From positions 744,001-808,000 of the forward strand of contig OAPG01000004.1 of assembly GCA_900208305.1 (NCBI GenBank): a stretch of 64,000 nucleotides of DNA, read 5' to 3'. How positions within the stretch are numbered: the stretch's first letter is position 1; every line of letters begins with the position of its first letter. The DNA comes from Melanopsichium pennsylvanicum. Taxonomy: Eukaryota; Basidiomycota; Ustilaginomycetes; Ustilaginales. A program made the translations under genes and the position numbers. The notes below the pieces were generated by a model. It was not told where the DNA came from. It ran no database searches and worked only from the letters and a program-made list of their open reading frames with translations. This document shows positions 54,054-64,000 of the stretch, piece after piece.

Positions 54054-54984
54054 TCAGAGCTTTGCAAGCACGTGCTCAGCGCCCGAAACCTCTACGGCGC
54101 CCGGATTGGGCTCTGCTGAGAAATCAACGACCTTGAGATCATCGACAATGATTGCGTAACGACCGGTACGTTGACCGAAACCCATAGCGCTGAGGTCAGC
54201 TGTAGCATCGACTCCCTTTGAGAATTCGAGGTTGAGATCGGTAGCAAAGATGACCTTGTCCTCAGCCTTGTTTTGAACACCCCAAGCCGACATGACAAAG
54301 GGGTCGTTCTGGGCGAGAACAATGATCTGATCAATACCCTTGGACTTGAATGCGTCCACCTGCTTAATATAAGGTGGAATGTGGTTAACGTGGCAGGTGG
54401 CTACAAAATCCCAAACCACATTCGATCCAAATAAGAATAGGAAATGTGACAAGGAGCAAGGTGAATAAACTTAGTAAGAGGATCAAGAGGGACGGAAGGT
54501 GATGCGAATATGCATCCAACAGGGTGTGAGGGTAGATCAACTTACGAGTGTAAGCACCGGGAACGGCAACAATTACAACTTTTTTGCCCTTGAAAGCTTC
54601 GTGGGTCTGAATCTTGTTAGGGGCACCACAAGCAGTGCCATCGGCGAGCTCGGGAGCCCAAGGCACGTACATGAAGGTGGTGTTGGGGATCTGTTCGCCT
54701 TTTGAGATAGCCTGTCGTGCAGTGTTCGACGAAGCAAAGGTTCGAATTGCCAAAGAGCGCAGTGGGGTTACGAAAGCAGCATTGTTGATTCCAACCATAC
54801 GAACCGCGTTGGTTGGCAAGGTGAAACGTGGGGAGGAACGGGGAGGAAGTATAATTGAAGGAGCAGAGGTGGAAATGAGTCTCCCAGTCGCAGGTAGCAT
54901 AGAGGGTCGAGCAGCGGCAGTAGCGGCAGTAGCGGTAGTTCGCAACGCCGAGATGCAGACGGTGGTGAGGAGCTTGCTTACCAT
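54054..54984 (-). CDS. Type II peroxiredoxin (Prx5/PMP20 family), dual-targeting signals
   Basis: Exon 1 (54984-54546) and exon 2 (54400-54054) encode 261 residues; the intron splits the codon for the proline of the active-site block. Splicing gives PGAYTPTCHVNHIPPY with peroxidatic C149. The rest matches the Prx5 class (IDQIIVLAQNDPFVMSAWG, GRYAIIVDDLKV). The first 90 residues are rich in Ser, Thr, Ala and Arg with almost no acid, a good mitochondrial leader. The last three residues are AKL, a peroxisomal signal also known on fungal PMP20 peroxiredoxins. It should reduce peroxides using thioredoxin or glutathione. Use of a downstream ATG would leave a peroxisomal or cytosolic form. Confidence 0.92.
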
Positions 54985-55536
54985 TTTGAACGCGATAGAT
55001 AAAACGGTAGGTGATGTTGATGTTTAGACGATATGATTGTGGAGTGGTACAGAAAGGGGAAAAGGAAGTGAAGATTAGACCGTGTTATATGTAATTCTGA
55101 AGGGAAGAGACAGCTCGGGGCTTAAGGTGTGGATCGAAGGCCGATGGTTTGCCGAAGTGTATCGTTCCGTGCTGTCGAGACCCACCAAAACTCTTGTGGA
55201 GTTACAAAGTATACGTCCGTGCGCCACGCCAATTTGACACAAAGAGCTACGACCGAAAGAAGACCCTCGAAGAAAGCGCTGAATGACACAGATCGATATG
55301 TGACATTCCCGATTTGAGATCATAAAGATGCACATTCCCGATCTAGTTAATACTTGTTCCATTTGGCTAGTCTCATGGAAAGACCAACACCCCTCTCCCG
55401 TACTTTAATTCACTGTACAGTAATTCACTGCACGATGCCAAATTTCTCCAACACCAAAGTCAACGCGTTGATTTCCGTTGTTCTCATCCCTCAACGCTTT
55501 GTAACAGCTCATCCCCATCTGCTTTCTGCAATCACG
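54985..55536. other. Divergent promoter region, peroxiredoxin / Mis18
   Basis: A 0.55-kb region with one TACAGTAA at 55416. The Mis18 frame is open upstream to an ATG at 55354, so part may be untranslated leader. Confidence 0.55.
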
Positions 55537-57045
55537 ATGACACCTTTAGCAAAGCGACCTCGTCCATCGGATGCCGCAGATGATCACACTTTTGGCATGG
55601 GAAGCTACTACCAAACCCTCCCACCAACATATTTGACTCGACCCTCCCCAAATCCAACAGCCACCACACTAGATGGTCCTTCGACAGGTTCATATCTTGC
55701 ACCTCATTACGAACCAGCCCCAAATGGCGCTCTCAATGGAGCAATGGGAGCAGCAGGAGGCTTGACAAGTCCTCTTATGGCTTCCCATCTTTCTGTAAGG
55801 TCTTTACATCAGAGTTCCGGGGCCGAAGACAACGATGATCCAATCCAAGGCGGTGCGGCCAAATCCATCTCTACACAAAGCGCTCAAGCCCGAGGTCGTG
55901 GTCGAGGTGGAGGTCGAGGACGGGGTCGCGGTCGTGGTCGTGGTGCCGCTACCACCGGTACCGCTACGACCACTCACCTTGACCGTGCACCGTACGCTAC
56001 CCATGAAAAAATGGTTCTCCCAAACGGCACAACGAAAGGACATGCAGAAACTGAGGACGAAGCACCACCAAATCCTCTCATCTTTCAATGCAGACAATGT
56101 CACCGCTTACTCGGAGATTCACTCAGCTTCGTCGCTACAGATACCGAATTGGGTTATGTTATCCTTTCCAATACTACCCAATGCGTCGTTCAAGATGCCG
56201 CATATTCCACCTCCACAGATCCGTCCTTCAAGGATGTTGGGAGCACATTTAACAACTTACGTTGCGTAGGATGCAACGTGACGATCGGTAGAAGTTACAG
56301 AACAACTCCGAGAGATTTGGATGACTTGAGAGACTTTTTCAGTTTGGAAGTGGATGGGATTTATACGTATCAGTTGGGTTCAAATTGGACTCGGGAAGTG
56401 GATGATGACGACAATAATCACGATGATGAGGAAGAGGATCAGATTACAGCAGACCAAGATGCCGATGGGAATGGTGAAGGGGAAGGAGCGAGTAGAAAAG
56501 GAAACAAGAGGACGAGGGATAGTATGGTTCTTGGATATACACCAGCAGCAACGGGTGATATAGCTGGGCTCGAGAACAAGATGGAGCGAACCAGGACGTT
56601 GACGATTGAGCTGAGTAATCGGTTGATCAAGGCTGAAGAAGACATTCAGCGATATTCTGCCTTGTTGGAAAAAGTGCTGGCGGACAGAGAGTCTGGTGTG
56701 CAGATTGACGAACCGAAACCTGACGTCTTGGAAGAAGAACCACAACCACACCCAGAAACACAACCGACCATAGTAACTTCCACTGCTACTTTCACCCTCA
56801 CACCAGCGCCACTAGAGTCACAAGACATCACAGCGCCAACATCACACCCTATCCCAGAATCATCCGAGGCCGTAACACGAAAAGAATCAACAACCCCACC
56901 TCCCACAGAAAAAGCATCCACCATCAAACAGGAGGAGGATTCTTCGCAACCACAATCACGCGTTACCAGAAGCAGCGGACGCACCGCAGCGCTCACACAC
57001 GCCGACTCCGAGTATAACACCGTTGTGGTGCTGTTGGAAAACTAA
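55537..57045 (+). CDS. mis18: Mis18-domain centromere protein with an RGG box
   Basis: The intron-free gene encodes 502 residues from the ATG at 55537. An Arg/Gly run (residues about 117-138) is RGG-like. The Mis18/Yippee zinc domain begins near 180, with two CxxC pairs at C185/C188 and C243/C246. After an acidic linker, residues about 350-385 form a coiled-coil helix (ENKMERTRTLTIELSNRLI), as in Mis18 proteins. The tail is proline- and threonine-rich. Mis18 primes centromeres for CENP-A loading; I infer that role. The ATG at 55354 would add 61 residues of unlikely composition. Confidence 0.82.
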   Translation: MTPLAKRPRPSDAADDHTFGMGSYYQTLPPTYLTRPSPNPTATTLDGPSTGSYLAPHYEPAPNGALNGAMGAAGGLTSPLMASHLSVRSLHQSSGAEDNDDPIQGGAAKSISTQSAQARGRGRGGGRGRGRGRGRGAATTGTATTTHLDRAPYATHEKMVLPNGTTKGHAETEDEAPPNPLIFQCRQCHRLLGDSLSFVATDTELGYVILSNTTQCVVQDAAYSTSTDPSFKDVGSTFNNLRCVGCNVTIGRSYRTTPRDLDDLRDFFSLEVDGIYTYQLGSNWTREVDDDDNNHDDEEEDQITADQDADGNGEGEGASRKGNKRTRDSMVLGYTPAATGDIAGLENKMERTRTLTIELSNRLIKAEEDIQRYSALLEKVLADRESGVQIDEPKPDVLEEEPQPHPETQPTIVTSTATFTLTPAPLESQDITAPTSHPIPESSEAVTRKESTTPPPTEKASTIKQEEDSSQPQSRVTRSSGRTAALTHADSEYNTVVVLLEN

Positions 57046-57296
57046 ACACCAAATCTAGAGAGATCACTTGCCACACTTCTGTTAGCCTGACCATGTCCTC
57101 ATGCATCCTTGTATTTGTATTATCCAGAATGCTCAGAGCCCAATACAGTGCGCCTTCATTCAATCACAAACGTTCCACACTCGCAACAGAACTCGCCTCA
57201 TTACGCTCGTGTTCAGAACCAAGAAAAGTCCAGAGTACAGTAAAGCCAACGATTACGATTGCAAGTCTATACAGAGAATGACATGAAAGCCACCGT

Positions 57297-59528
57297 TCAG
57301 TCTCGCAACGGCTTGGCTCCACCCACAACTCTTCCCCTCACAAACACGGTGCCAATGTTCCTGTCATCTCCGGTGAACATCCACTTTTCAAACACGTCTG
57401 GCAGTGTATCATCTTCCTCCACAAAGCATCCGGGGTTGCCCGTATATCCGCTTGGACCCCAGTGACTCGTGGTCTGCACCAAGAGCGCATCAAACTCCTT
57501 GCCCGCTTCCAAAGATCCGATCTTGCTCGCCATCGCGCACACTTCGGCACCGCCAAGCGTCGCGAGGTAGAACAGCGTCGCTATGCTAAGTGGGCCTTTA
57601 GTAAAGTCGACTGTGGCTTTCGACGTGAGCGATGAGGCTGGGTCCTGAACAGATTGGGTAACTTCGGCTGTGTTGAGCGTGGATGTAGAGAGCGAATGGG
57701 GTTTGCGCGGTTGGTATTGACCAGCGACAGGCGGGCCAGGGTAGCGGCCGTCGACAGCGGCAGCTCCAGCCAAGGGTCGAGATGCCTGTTGTGCAGCTTC
57801 TTCGCTCGTCAGTGGAGCTGTAGCGGTGAGCGCGTCCTGCTCCTCCTTGGCCTTTGACTCTGCCTGTGCACGTTGGAATGCAAGCACTTTGGCAACGACA
57901 CTCGCTTCTCGAATGGCCGAGAGCATGCCGAGTCCAAAGCCTCCAGAAACATCGGTACCCAGGCCGACTTTGATACCCATGTTCAGCATCTCTCCAACGC
58001 GAGAGGCACCTGAACGCAAGTTGAGGTTGGATGTGGGACAATGAGAGATACCGCACTTGCGCTTCTTGATGATTGCCAATTCGTCGGCATCGAGGTGAAC
58101 CGCATGAGCGAGAATGGTGCGTGGCCCGAGGAGCGAGTAATGATCGTAGACCGAAGTGTAGTTTTTGGCGAATGGGAAGAGCTGCTTGGTGAAGGTGATC
58201 TCGCCTTCGTTCTCGCTCAAGTGTGTCTGGACTCGGAGCGTGGGATCGCGAGACAGCAGCGCCGAGATACCGGTGAGCATGGCATCAGTACAAGAAATGG
58301 CAAAGCGTGGGGTTAAGATGGGCTGTACGAGAGCGTTGTGGAGCTCACGTTCGCGCTGCCTTGATGGTGTGGAAGTACCGCTGTCGCGAGCAGATCGGAT
58401 GCTGCTGCTGCTAGGTTGTCTGACCACAGGATAGGTCGTTCGCGATGCCGAGGTGAGCGATTTGACAGAGGGAAGAACCTTGGTGGCGGAAGGACTGCCG
58501 CCAGTTTCGGAAGGAGGTTTACTGCTGATGGGCGACATGAGTTGGTCCATGGTTGCGCTAAGTCGAGCGATGCTGGCGTCCATCTCTGGGGAGTTGCTAT
58601 GCAGGTCAGCTGGGCTCATGGAAGGCGATGAAACATCAGGTGGCTGCCCGTAAGGTCGAAGGCTTCTCGTGAAGCGAACAAACTCCTTGGTGTCTTCGAT
58701 GGATTGCGAAGCGTTTTTCTCAATGTAGTCGATGGGAGAGTTGCGATCCATCTGACACTTGCCGACGAAAGCACGCTGACCGCGCTCGTTGCAGATCTCT
58801 GCAAGGATTTTCGATGCTTCGAGGTGCAAGGTGGCATAGTAGCATGCAGTGGTGGTGCCCGAGTCGATGAGGCGCTGTACGACCGACTCGTAGGTCTTGC
58901 GAGCGTATCTAGCATCCTCGAACCTTCTCTCGCGTGGGAAGGTGACGTGTTGGAGCCAGTCGAGCAGCTCATATTGCTGACCAAGACCAATGTTGGGAAC
59001 CTGACAGGCGTGAGTGTGGGTGTCTACGAAGCCAGAGCAGAGGAAGCTGCCGGGAGGAAGACGTGTGAGCTTGTACTGGCCCTGTCGCCAGCCGTGCCTG
59101 GCGAGGACATGCTTGATCGATTGTTGTTCACGCTGTGCTGCTTCATCGAGGGCGGTGGAGGCAGGCGCTCGCGAAGGAAACGCTGGAGGCGGCATCTCGA
59201 GCGAAGTGAGTTCGGGTGCATCTGGCAGGGTGGAGTGGCCGGGGATGGCCACGGGTGTTGAAGAGCGATCCTCAGCGGTAGTGCTGGTTCCAGGGGTGCT
59301 GGTGGAAGTCGAAGTGGAGGATTCGGCGGAAGGTGACTTGGTCGAGGTAGTAAAGGTGGTATGCGGGAGGGTTCGCTCGAGAGCGTCGAGGTCCTCCAAG
59401 AAGCGAATGACGCCGCCGGAACCGACACCGAGTATACCTCGCTCAATGATGCTCAAGTCTGTAGCTGATCTTGAAGAGATAATGGCACCCACAAACACCC
59501 TCTTGGGAAGCAGATGTGGTGCAGGCAT
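57297..59528 (-). CDS. GUD1: Guanine deaminase with large insertions
   Basis: The 743-residue amidohydrolase (769 from an upstream ATG at 59606) has metal ligands in SGFVDTHTHACQ (H171, H173), VQTHLSENEGE, ILAHAVHLD and the catalytic Asp in GLGTDVSGGFG. The NGTTTACYY-like region (SGTTTACYYATLH) and RAFVGKCQMD are guanine deaminase hallmarks. The family is usually about 450-490 residues; here three Ser/Ala-rich insertions enlarge it, the first before the zinc motif, the second after FVRFTRSLRPYG and the third after VVAKVLAFQ. It turns guanine into xanthine in purine salvage. I chose 59528 because the conserved start PKRVFVGAII follows it closely. Confidence 0.9.
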   Translation of the reverse strand: MPAPHLLPKRVFVGAIISSRSATDLSIIERGILGVGSGGVIRFLEDLDALERTLPHTTFTTSTKSPSAESSTSTSTSTPGTSTTAEDRSSTPVAIPGHSTLPDAPELTSLEMPPPAFPSRAPASTALDEAAQREQQSIKHVLARHGWRQGQYKLTRLPPGSFLCSGFVDTHTHACQVPNIGLGQQYELLDWLQHVTFPRERRFEDARYARKTYESVVQRLIDSGTTTACYYATLHLEASKILAEICNERGQRAFVGKCQMDRNSPIDYIEKNASQSIEDTKEFVRFTRSLRPYGQPPDVSSPSMSPADLHSNSPEMDASIARLSATMDQLMSPISSKPPSETGGSPSATKVLPSVKSLTSASRTTYPVVRQPSSSSIRSARDSGTSTPSRQRERELHNALVQPILTPRFAISCTDAMLTGISALLSRDPTLRVQTHLSENEGEITFTKQLFPFAKNYTSVYDHYSLLGPRTILAHAVHLDADELAIIKKRKCGISHCPTSNLNLRSGASRVGEMLNMGIKVGLGTDVSGGFGLGMLSAIREASVVAKVLAFQRAQAESKAKEEQDALTATAPLTSEEAAQQASRPLAGAAAVDGRYPGPPVAGQYQPRKPHSLSTSTLNTAEVTQSVQDPASSLTSKATVDFTKGPLSIATLFYLATLGGAEVCAMASKIGSLEAGKEFDALLVQTTSHWGPSGYTGNPGCFVEEDDTLPDVFEKWMFTGDDRNIGTVFVRGRVVGGAKPLRD

Positions 59529-61139
59529 CGCTGGTCGGAAGTTCTCTGACGCTGAAGTCGGCTGTGGAGCGCAAACGGGGGGATATGCAAGTGCGTGATA
59601 TCGCAAAAGCCGGCATGATTGTCAAGGTCGTATCGGATTCGATGATAGAGTTAAGAGTGAAGACTGGGTTGGTCAGTCAAGCAACGCAGTGTGATGCAGT
59701 GAAACGATGCGAAACGAGTGCGTTGCACTACGCAGCGTCGAGCTCGAAGGGCCTACTTACGTATCCATTACCGCCGAATGGAGGGCACAGATGTCGGCGT
59801 GCAATCGTCATGATGGTTCGCGGTCAACCAAGACACGGCTATGCTCTGGCTAAAGATGACCTGTGGCGGCGTGTCGGCACTTGCGTTTCTGCTGACGAAG
59901 CAATGATTGTGAAGCTGAGTAACTTAGTACGACTTGTATTGTAGCAACGAACAGAGCGTCAAGGGTCGGTAGGGGAAGCTCTATCAGTTGGTCGAGCTGG
60001 TCTGTGATTGACGGGGCCTGTCCACTCTTTGAGTGTCCGTGCGGTGCAGTCACTAGAATGCCATTCGGAAGCACAAAAAAAAAAATCGACAAAAGATAGA
60101 CTTAGAAACCGAGAACGTGGCTTCTCGGCAGTGTTGAGCCTTTTTCTCTCTCTTGCACCTGGAGCTCCTCTTTTGCCTTTATCGAATTTATCGACAGAGG
60201 CAATCACAACACCCCCAAGTTTCCGCCGTATTCGAGCAGATAAGGGAGAGGCGTATTGCGGTATACGAGACAGAGAGACAGAGAGAGTGATTTGGGTCGA
60301 AATTGGAGGCAGGTCACACACTTCTCTGCTAGCAAGATCGTGCTTTATAGCAAGCGCACCAAATCTGGAATCCAGATCCTTCCGCGATCTGCTCCTAGGT
60401 ATGGTGATGTCTAGGTCCTTATTTGAGGAGCTGAAATCAGTTCCAACTCGCGATAGTGCAGAGACGGGTGGGTGACCCAATAAGGTTGCGACATACGATC
60501 TCGAGCTTGCTGGATAACGGCAAAGTCTTCTTGCGTTCGAGTTCTTTTGGGAAGATTCTTATCGGAGAAGGCCGATGGGCCCTCCCATCGTTGCTTCTTG
60601 AGCGGGCACAAACTGGGCCGAGATCCGGCCCAGACATCGGCCTTATTATCGGATCGTGCCGATGTGATTGTACACGAAACGCGCTCTCTTCCGCTGACTA
60701 CTATCGAAACAGCCGATTGGAGTACACCTCGACTCGGCTGCCATCACAACCCCTTTGCAAAAGGACTCATCAGCCTACAGCACCTCGCAGACTAAGTGAG
60801 CGCAACATCGAAATCACCACTCGCACATGCGTCCTTGAAGCATGTTGATGCTCCTTTTTGAGTGGTAACGGGAACCATTGGAGGAAGATTGTTATGCACT
60901 AGTGGGAATATATTGATACATGCGAAAAAAGAGAAGGGAGATTGTTGCTCCAGGCAAGAGGGCTCTTGCTGCCGGGGTCAGCTTTTATGTCCAGAAGGCT
61001 GGCTTCCTTTTTGGGGTTGATGTATGTTACATCAGATCGGTAAGTTTCCGAATCGAACGGGCCATCTATCTGATGACAGAAAATCGTCTCAAAAACGAAA
61101 AGGGATTGCGTTTGGGAGGTGCGAAGGCCATCGACTCGC
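59529..61139. other. Intergenic region, guanine deaminase / PAPS reductase
   Basis: About 1.6 kb without a recognised gene. It includes the guanine deaminase promoter (with the alternative ATG at 59606) and the 3' region of the next gene, and a short GA-rich patch near 60270-60287. Open frames here have random composition. Confidence 0.5.
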
Positions 61140-62060
61140 TCAAGCAACCGGTGCCGGAGCTGCCATTTGTGGCGCAATAGCAGCGGCCTTGTCGCGAGCC
61201 TCGTCCTTCCTCGCAAGCTCAGCTTCACGCAATTTCTTCTCCGCCAAGTTCTTCATCTTGAAATAATCCTTGTGCAAACCGCATTCGGTCTTTCCAGCCT
61301 TGTCCTTCCACCTGCCTGCGCGCTCGCCAGAGTCACCTGCACCAGGAAGCGCTGTCGAGTGCCAATCACCGATCGACTTGTAACCCAAGTCTAGCAGCTC
61401 GTTGTATGGAACAGCGTTGGCTTTCGCATACGCATCCACTTGGCCGAAGGACCAGTTCATCAGGGCATTTACCTTGATAAGTCCTGTCTCGTCGACTTCG
61501 ATAGCGTTGAGCGATGCACGATCGGCTCCTTGCGATCGACGACGACCTGTGAATACGGCCCGAACACCGAGCTCCTCATACGCTCGGCGCGCCGGCTCAA
61601 CTTTGACGAGGTAGTCATATGTGTCTTCGTCCTTCTGCCAAAGTTCGGGCCCCCATTTGTCCTCGAATTCGCGGACAGTGTTGGTGCCAGGTGGGTAATA
61701 AACGTGCATCTCTGCGTTATAGTGCTTAGCTGCCTTGTGTGCCAAGTCGAGGGTCTGAGGGAAGTGGTAAAGTGTGTCGACAAAGATGAGAGGAACGAGG
61801 TGCTTGGCGGGGCGGCCTTCCTTTCTAGCACGTTGTTCGCTGATGCGCGAGATCATGTCAACAGTGATGCAGCCGGTGATGCCGAAGGCGGTAGTCTGGT
61901 AGAGACTCGGAAGGTTGTCGATGGCCCAGGTGATAATTTCGGTAGGGTCGGCCTCTCCAAGTTTGCGGTTGATGGCTTCGAGGTTGTTGATGACGGCACG
62001 GATCTGAGCCTCCTCCTCAGCCTGTTTGGAGGACTGGGCGATCTGGTTGGATAGCGTCAT
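61140..62060 (-). CDS. MET16: PAPS reductase (phosphoadenylyl-sulfate reductase)
   Basis: The intron-free gene encodes 306 residues. The PP-loop-like domain starts with YQTTAFGITGCITVDMI (about 54-70), followed by PLIFVDTLYHFPQT and VFTGRRRSQG. The catalytic cysteine is C260 in KTECGLH, the family signature. It lacks the extra cysteine pair of APS reductases, so PAPS is the likely substrate. It reduces PAPS to sulfite with thioredoxin in assimilatory sulfate use. A charged, alanine-rich tail (about 268-306) extends past the family core. Confidence 0.95.
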   Translation of the reverse strand: MTLSNQIAQSSKQAEEEAQIRAVINNLEAINRKLGEADPTEIITWAIDNLPSLYQTTAFGITGCITVDMISRISEQRARKEGRPAKHLVPLIFVDTLYHFPQTLDLAHKAAKHYNAEMHVYYPPGTNTVREFEDKWGPELWQKDEDTYDYLVKVEPARRAYEELGVRAVFTGRRRSQGADRASLNAIEVDETGLIKVNALMNWSFGQVDAYAKANAVPYNELLDLGYKSIGDWHSTALPGAGDSGERAGRWKDKAGKTECGLHKDYFKMKNLAEKKLREAELARKDEARDKAAAIAPQMAAPAPVA

Positions 62061-64000
62061 TATTTATGTTGAAGATGTGTACAGCAGGTAAACGATTGTG
62101 CTGAGTGAAAGTATTACAGTGATCCGTCCGAGACGCGAATGTTCACCACGATGAGACTAGCAGAGAATACCCCGTGACGAATAGGGAGATAATGGAGAGG
62201 ACGTCCTATACGAGGCAAGTGCGAGCAGTCCGGCTTATACGATGGACCAGTGTGACTGAGCGAAGAGTAGCTTGGTCAGGGATGGGACGGAGGTGGGTGT
62301 ACAGAAGGAAGACAGAATGAGGAGGGGACGGCAAGGTGAGAAAGACAGAGAAATGCAGGGCGAAGGAAGGGGGCCGGGAAGACCGTGCCTTAGGACCGTC
62401 ATTCGTGTAATTGCAAGAATAGAGAGTTTTGTCCTATGCATACGTCCTCGAAGCTCACCAAATCTTCGAGTAACAGACAGAGTACAGCAAAGAGCAATCC
62501 GCAGCTACACAGATTCAGCCAGGGATTGCGCAGTTAGAAGAGCAAAAGTACGGTCTCTGCTGCCGTCAAGTCTCTCAGGGATAGCAAGAAGCATGAGAAG
62601 CAGTTCACAGGGCATCTTCACAACCAAGCGAGCAGAGTCCGAGCACAGGCTGCGAACTGCTGAGTGTGTAAAGAGGGACTTGAAAGCGATCCATGCAAAA
62701 ATTTGAGAAGGGTGACCAGGCTGCATCACGGCGGAAGAAGAAGTTAAAAATACTTGTGCTGTGTGTCGTTCGACTTGGCTTCCAGCACTTTGACGTCGAG
62801 TCTTGCTCATTGGTCTGCCGCTCATCGCCGCACCGTCGCATGGCTTTAAGGGTTGCACGCCGTCACCAACAGAGCAAGAGCAAAAGACGGTCTGAACTGT
62901 GGCCCTGCTATCACCTCTTGCTGGGAGGGGCAGATGGAGAGGGGAAGTGGTCAAAAGTGACCTAGATGGCTGCCAAATTTGCCGTGACCACAAAGCCCGC
63001 GGAGTAAGCTGAACGAGCGTTCCAGCCCCAACACAATGTAAGAGAGCGGAGACTGCCTCTGTGCGAGCTTGAGGCTCTGGCGGACAATGCGTCGCAATGC
63101 GTCGATCGAGGGATCTTCGGCAAACGAAAAGCGGGTTTATGATGTGTGCGGGTAAAAACCCAAAAGGTTGTGTGGTGTTGAAAGGGTTGTCGCAAGTTGA
63201 CGGAGATGCAAAAAGATTTGGAGAGCATGTAAGTGTCACGTCAAAGTGAGTCGGATGGCGTGCTCGACCAAATTTTCCGTCATCAGCCTCCACTATGATT
63301 GTACTCGTGCGGCATTGAGAATGGGCATCGCTTATAAGCTTCTCTCCCGATTTTATATTATCGGGAACGTGAAACTTGAAGTTGGACGAGAAGAAGGAAA
63401 TGAATAATCTCTCGAGGTCTCGTGCTGACGCTCGACGCGGTTGTGAAAGATCGCGTCTTCTAGCCTCTTGTGTTGGTCTTCCATATCGCAGTTTTGAAAT
63501 TTTAGCCGACCCAGATCCCTTCTTTCTGTTGTGACTTCAACCTTTCTTGTGCGATGTTCGAAAGCCCACATTTCTGTGATGATTAGCAGCATCAAATCGA
63601 CATGCTGCAAATCACACGCCTGCACCGCAACAGAACGCTTTGCCCATGCAGACGATGCAGTGTACAGTACCGCAAGTAGGCGAGTCTCTCTCACGGGTTC
63701 ATACATATAGCCCTACTCCCGATACGCAGTGAGCACTTCCGCCCCTTTGCTGAGGCTTGGTCTTGTACGCACTGCCGTCTCTGCTCTTGATTTCCTTGAT
63801 GGAATTGACTGAGTCCGGCTCTGAGCTCTCGTTGACTCTGAAGTTATGAGTGCGAAGAGAACACAGGCCCTTTGGTGACAAAACAGATTGATCTTTGAAA
63901 GGAAGCAAGCTCGGATAACGTCCGACAAAGCCTACCTTGGCGTCAACAGCGGCTGAGACAAAAGGAGCAGACACACGGGTACAGGCTATGCAGTACAGTA
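62061..64000. other. Terminal 1.9 kb without a supported gene
   Basis: The PAPS reductase promoter should lie at its left. Open frames (up to 262 codons at 62505-63293, minus) have no domain and a random-looking composition. Two TACAGTA heptamers are at 63663 and 63994. Confidence 0.5.

Noticed and set aside
62505..63293. 262-codon minus-strand ORF near the right end
   Set aside because: Composition is random-like (many Cys, His and Arg), with no domain or signal.
63699..63974. 91-codon minus-strand ORF at the right edge
   Set aside because: Short, no family match and no splice partner recognised; it could be a 5' exon, but the sequence does not support it.

Overview
The window looks like nuclear DNA of a basidiomycete, most likely a smut fungus (Ustilaginales). 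Four things point there. Spermidine synthase and saccharopine dehydrogenase are fused in one gene, a basidiomycete arrangement. Most long genes lack introns, and the few introns are short (108-155 bp) with GTAAGT-type donors. Genes lie on both strands with no operons. Two small secreted proteins of candidate-effector type sit in tandem. I cannot name the species. I found no rRNA, tRNA, CRISPR array or viral sequence.

Layout. 1-138: C-terminal end of an unidentified gene. 139-6454: gene-poor stretch. 6455-8161: tandem pair of related small secreted proteins. 8455-10764 (-): spermidine synthase/saccharopine dehydrogenase. 11808-13295 (+): TAF11. 13443-15421 (-): acyl-CoA ligase ending in a peroxisomal signal. 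17688-19562 (+): Baeyer-Villiger-type flavin monooxygenase. 19913-26364: two KRE6/SKN1-type GH16 proteins flanking ROT1. 28790-32521 (-): TOF1/Timeless. About 32855-35375 (-): 5'-truncated LINE with a 33-base tail, just upstream of TOF1. 38854-41670 (+): bHLH factor. 42353-43630 (+): DCP1. 44037-46418 (-): DNAJC11-like protein. 46847-50536 (-): large, possibly Mediator Med5. 51237-53534 (+): vacuolar amino-acid transporter. 54054-54984 (-): peroxiredoxin. 55537-57045 (+): Mis18. 57297-59528 (-): guanine deaminase. 61140-62060 (-): PAPS reductase. The last 1.9 kb holds no gene I can support.

How the genes fit together. Most are unrelated housekeeping genes. The clear functional cluster is KRE6-ROT1-KRE6, all tied in yeast to cell-wall beta-1,6-glucan. 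A second possible pair is the peroxisomal acyl-CoA ligase and the flavin monooxygenase, divergent across a 2.3-kb region that holds four copies of TACTGTA/TACAGTA. That heptamer recurs at least 16 times, always outside the genes called here. Two proteins end in AKL, a type 1 peroxisomal signal; one of them also has a mitochondrial-like leader.
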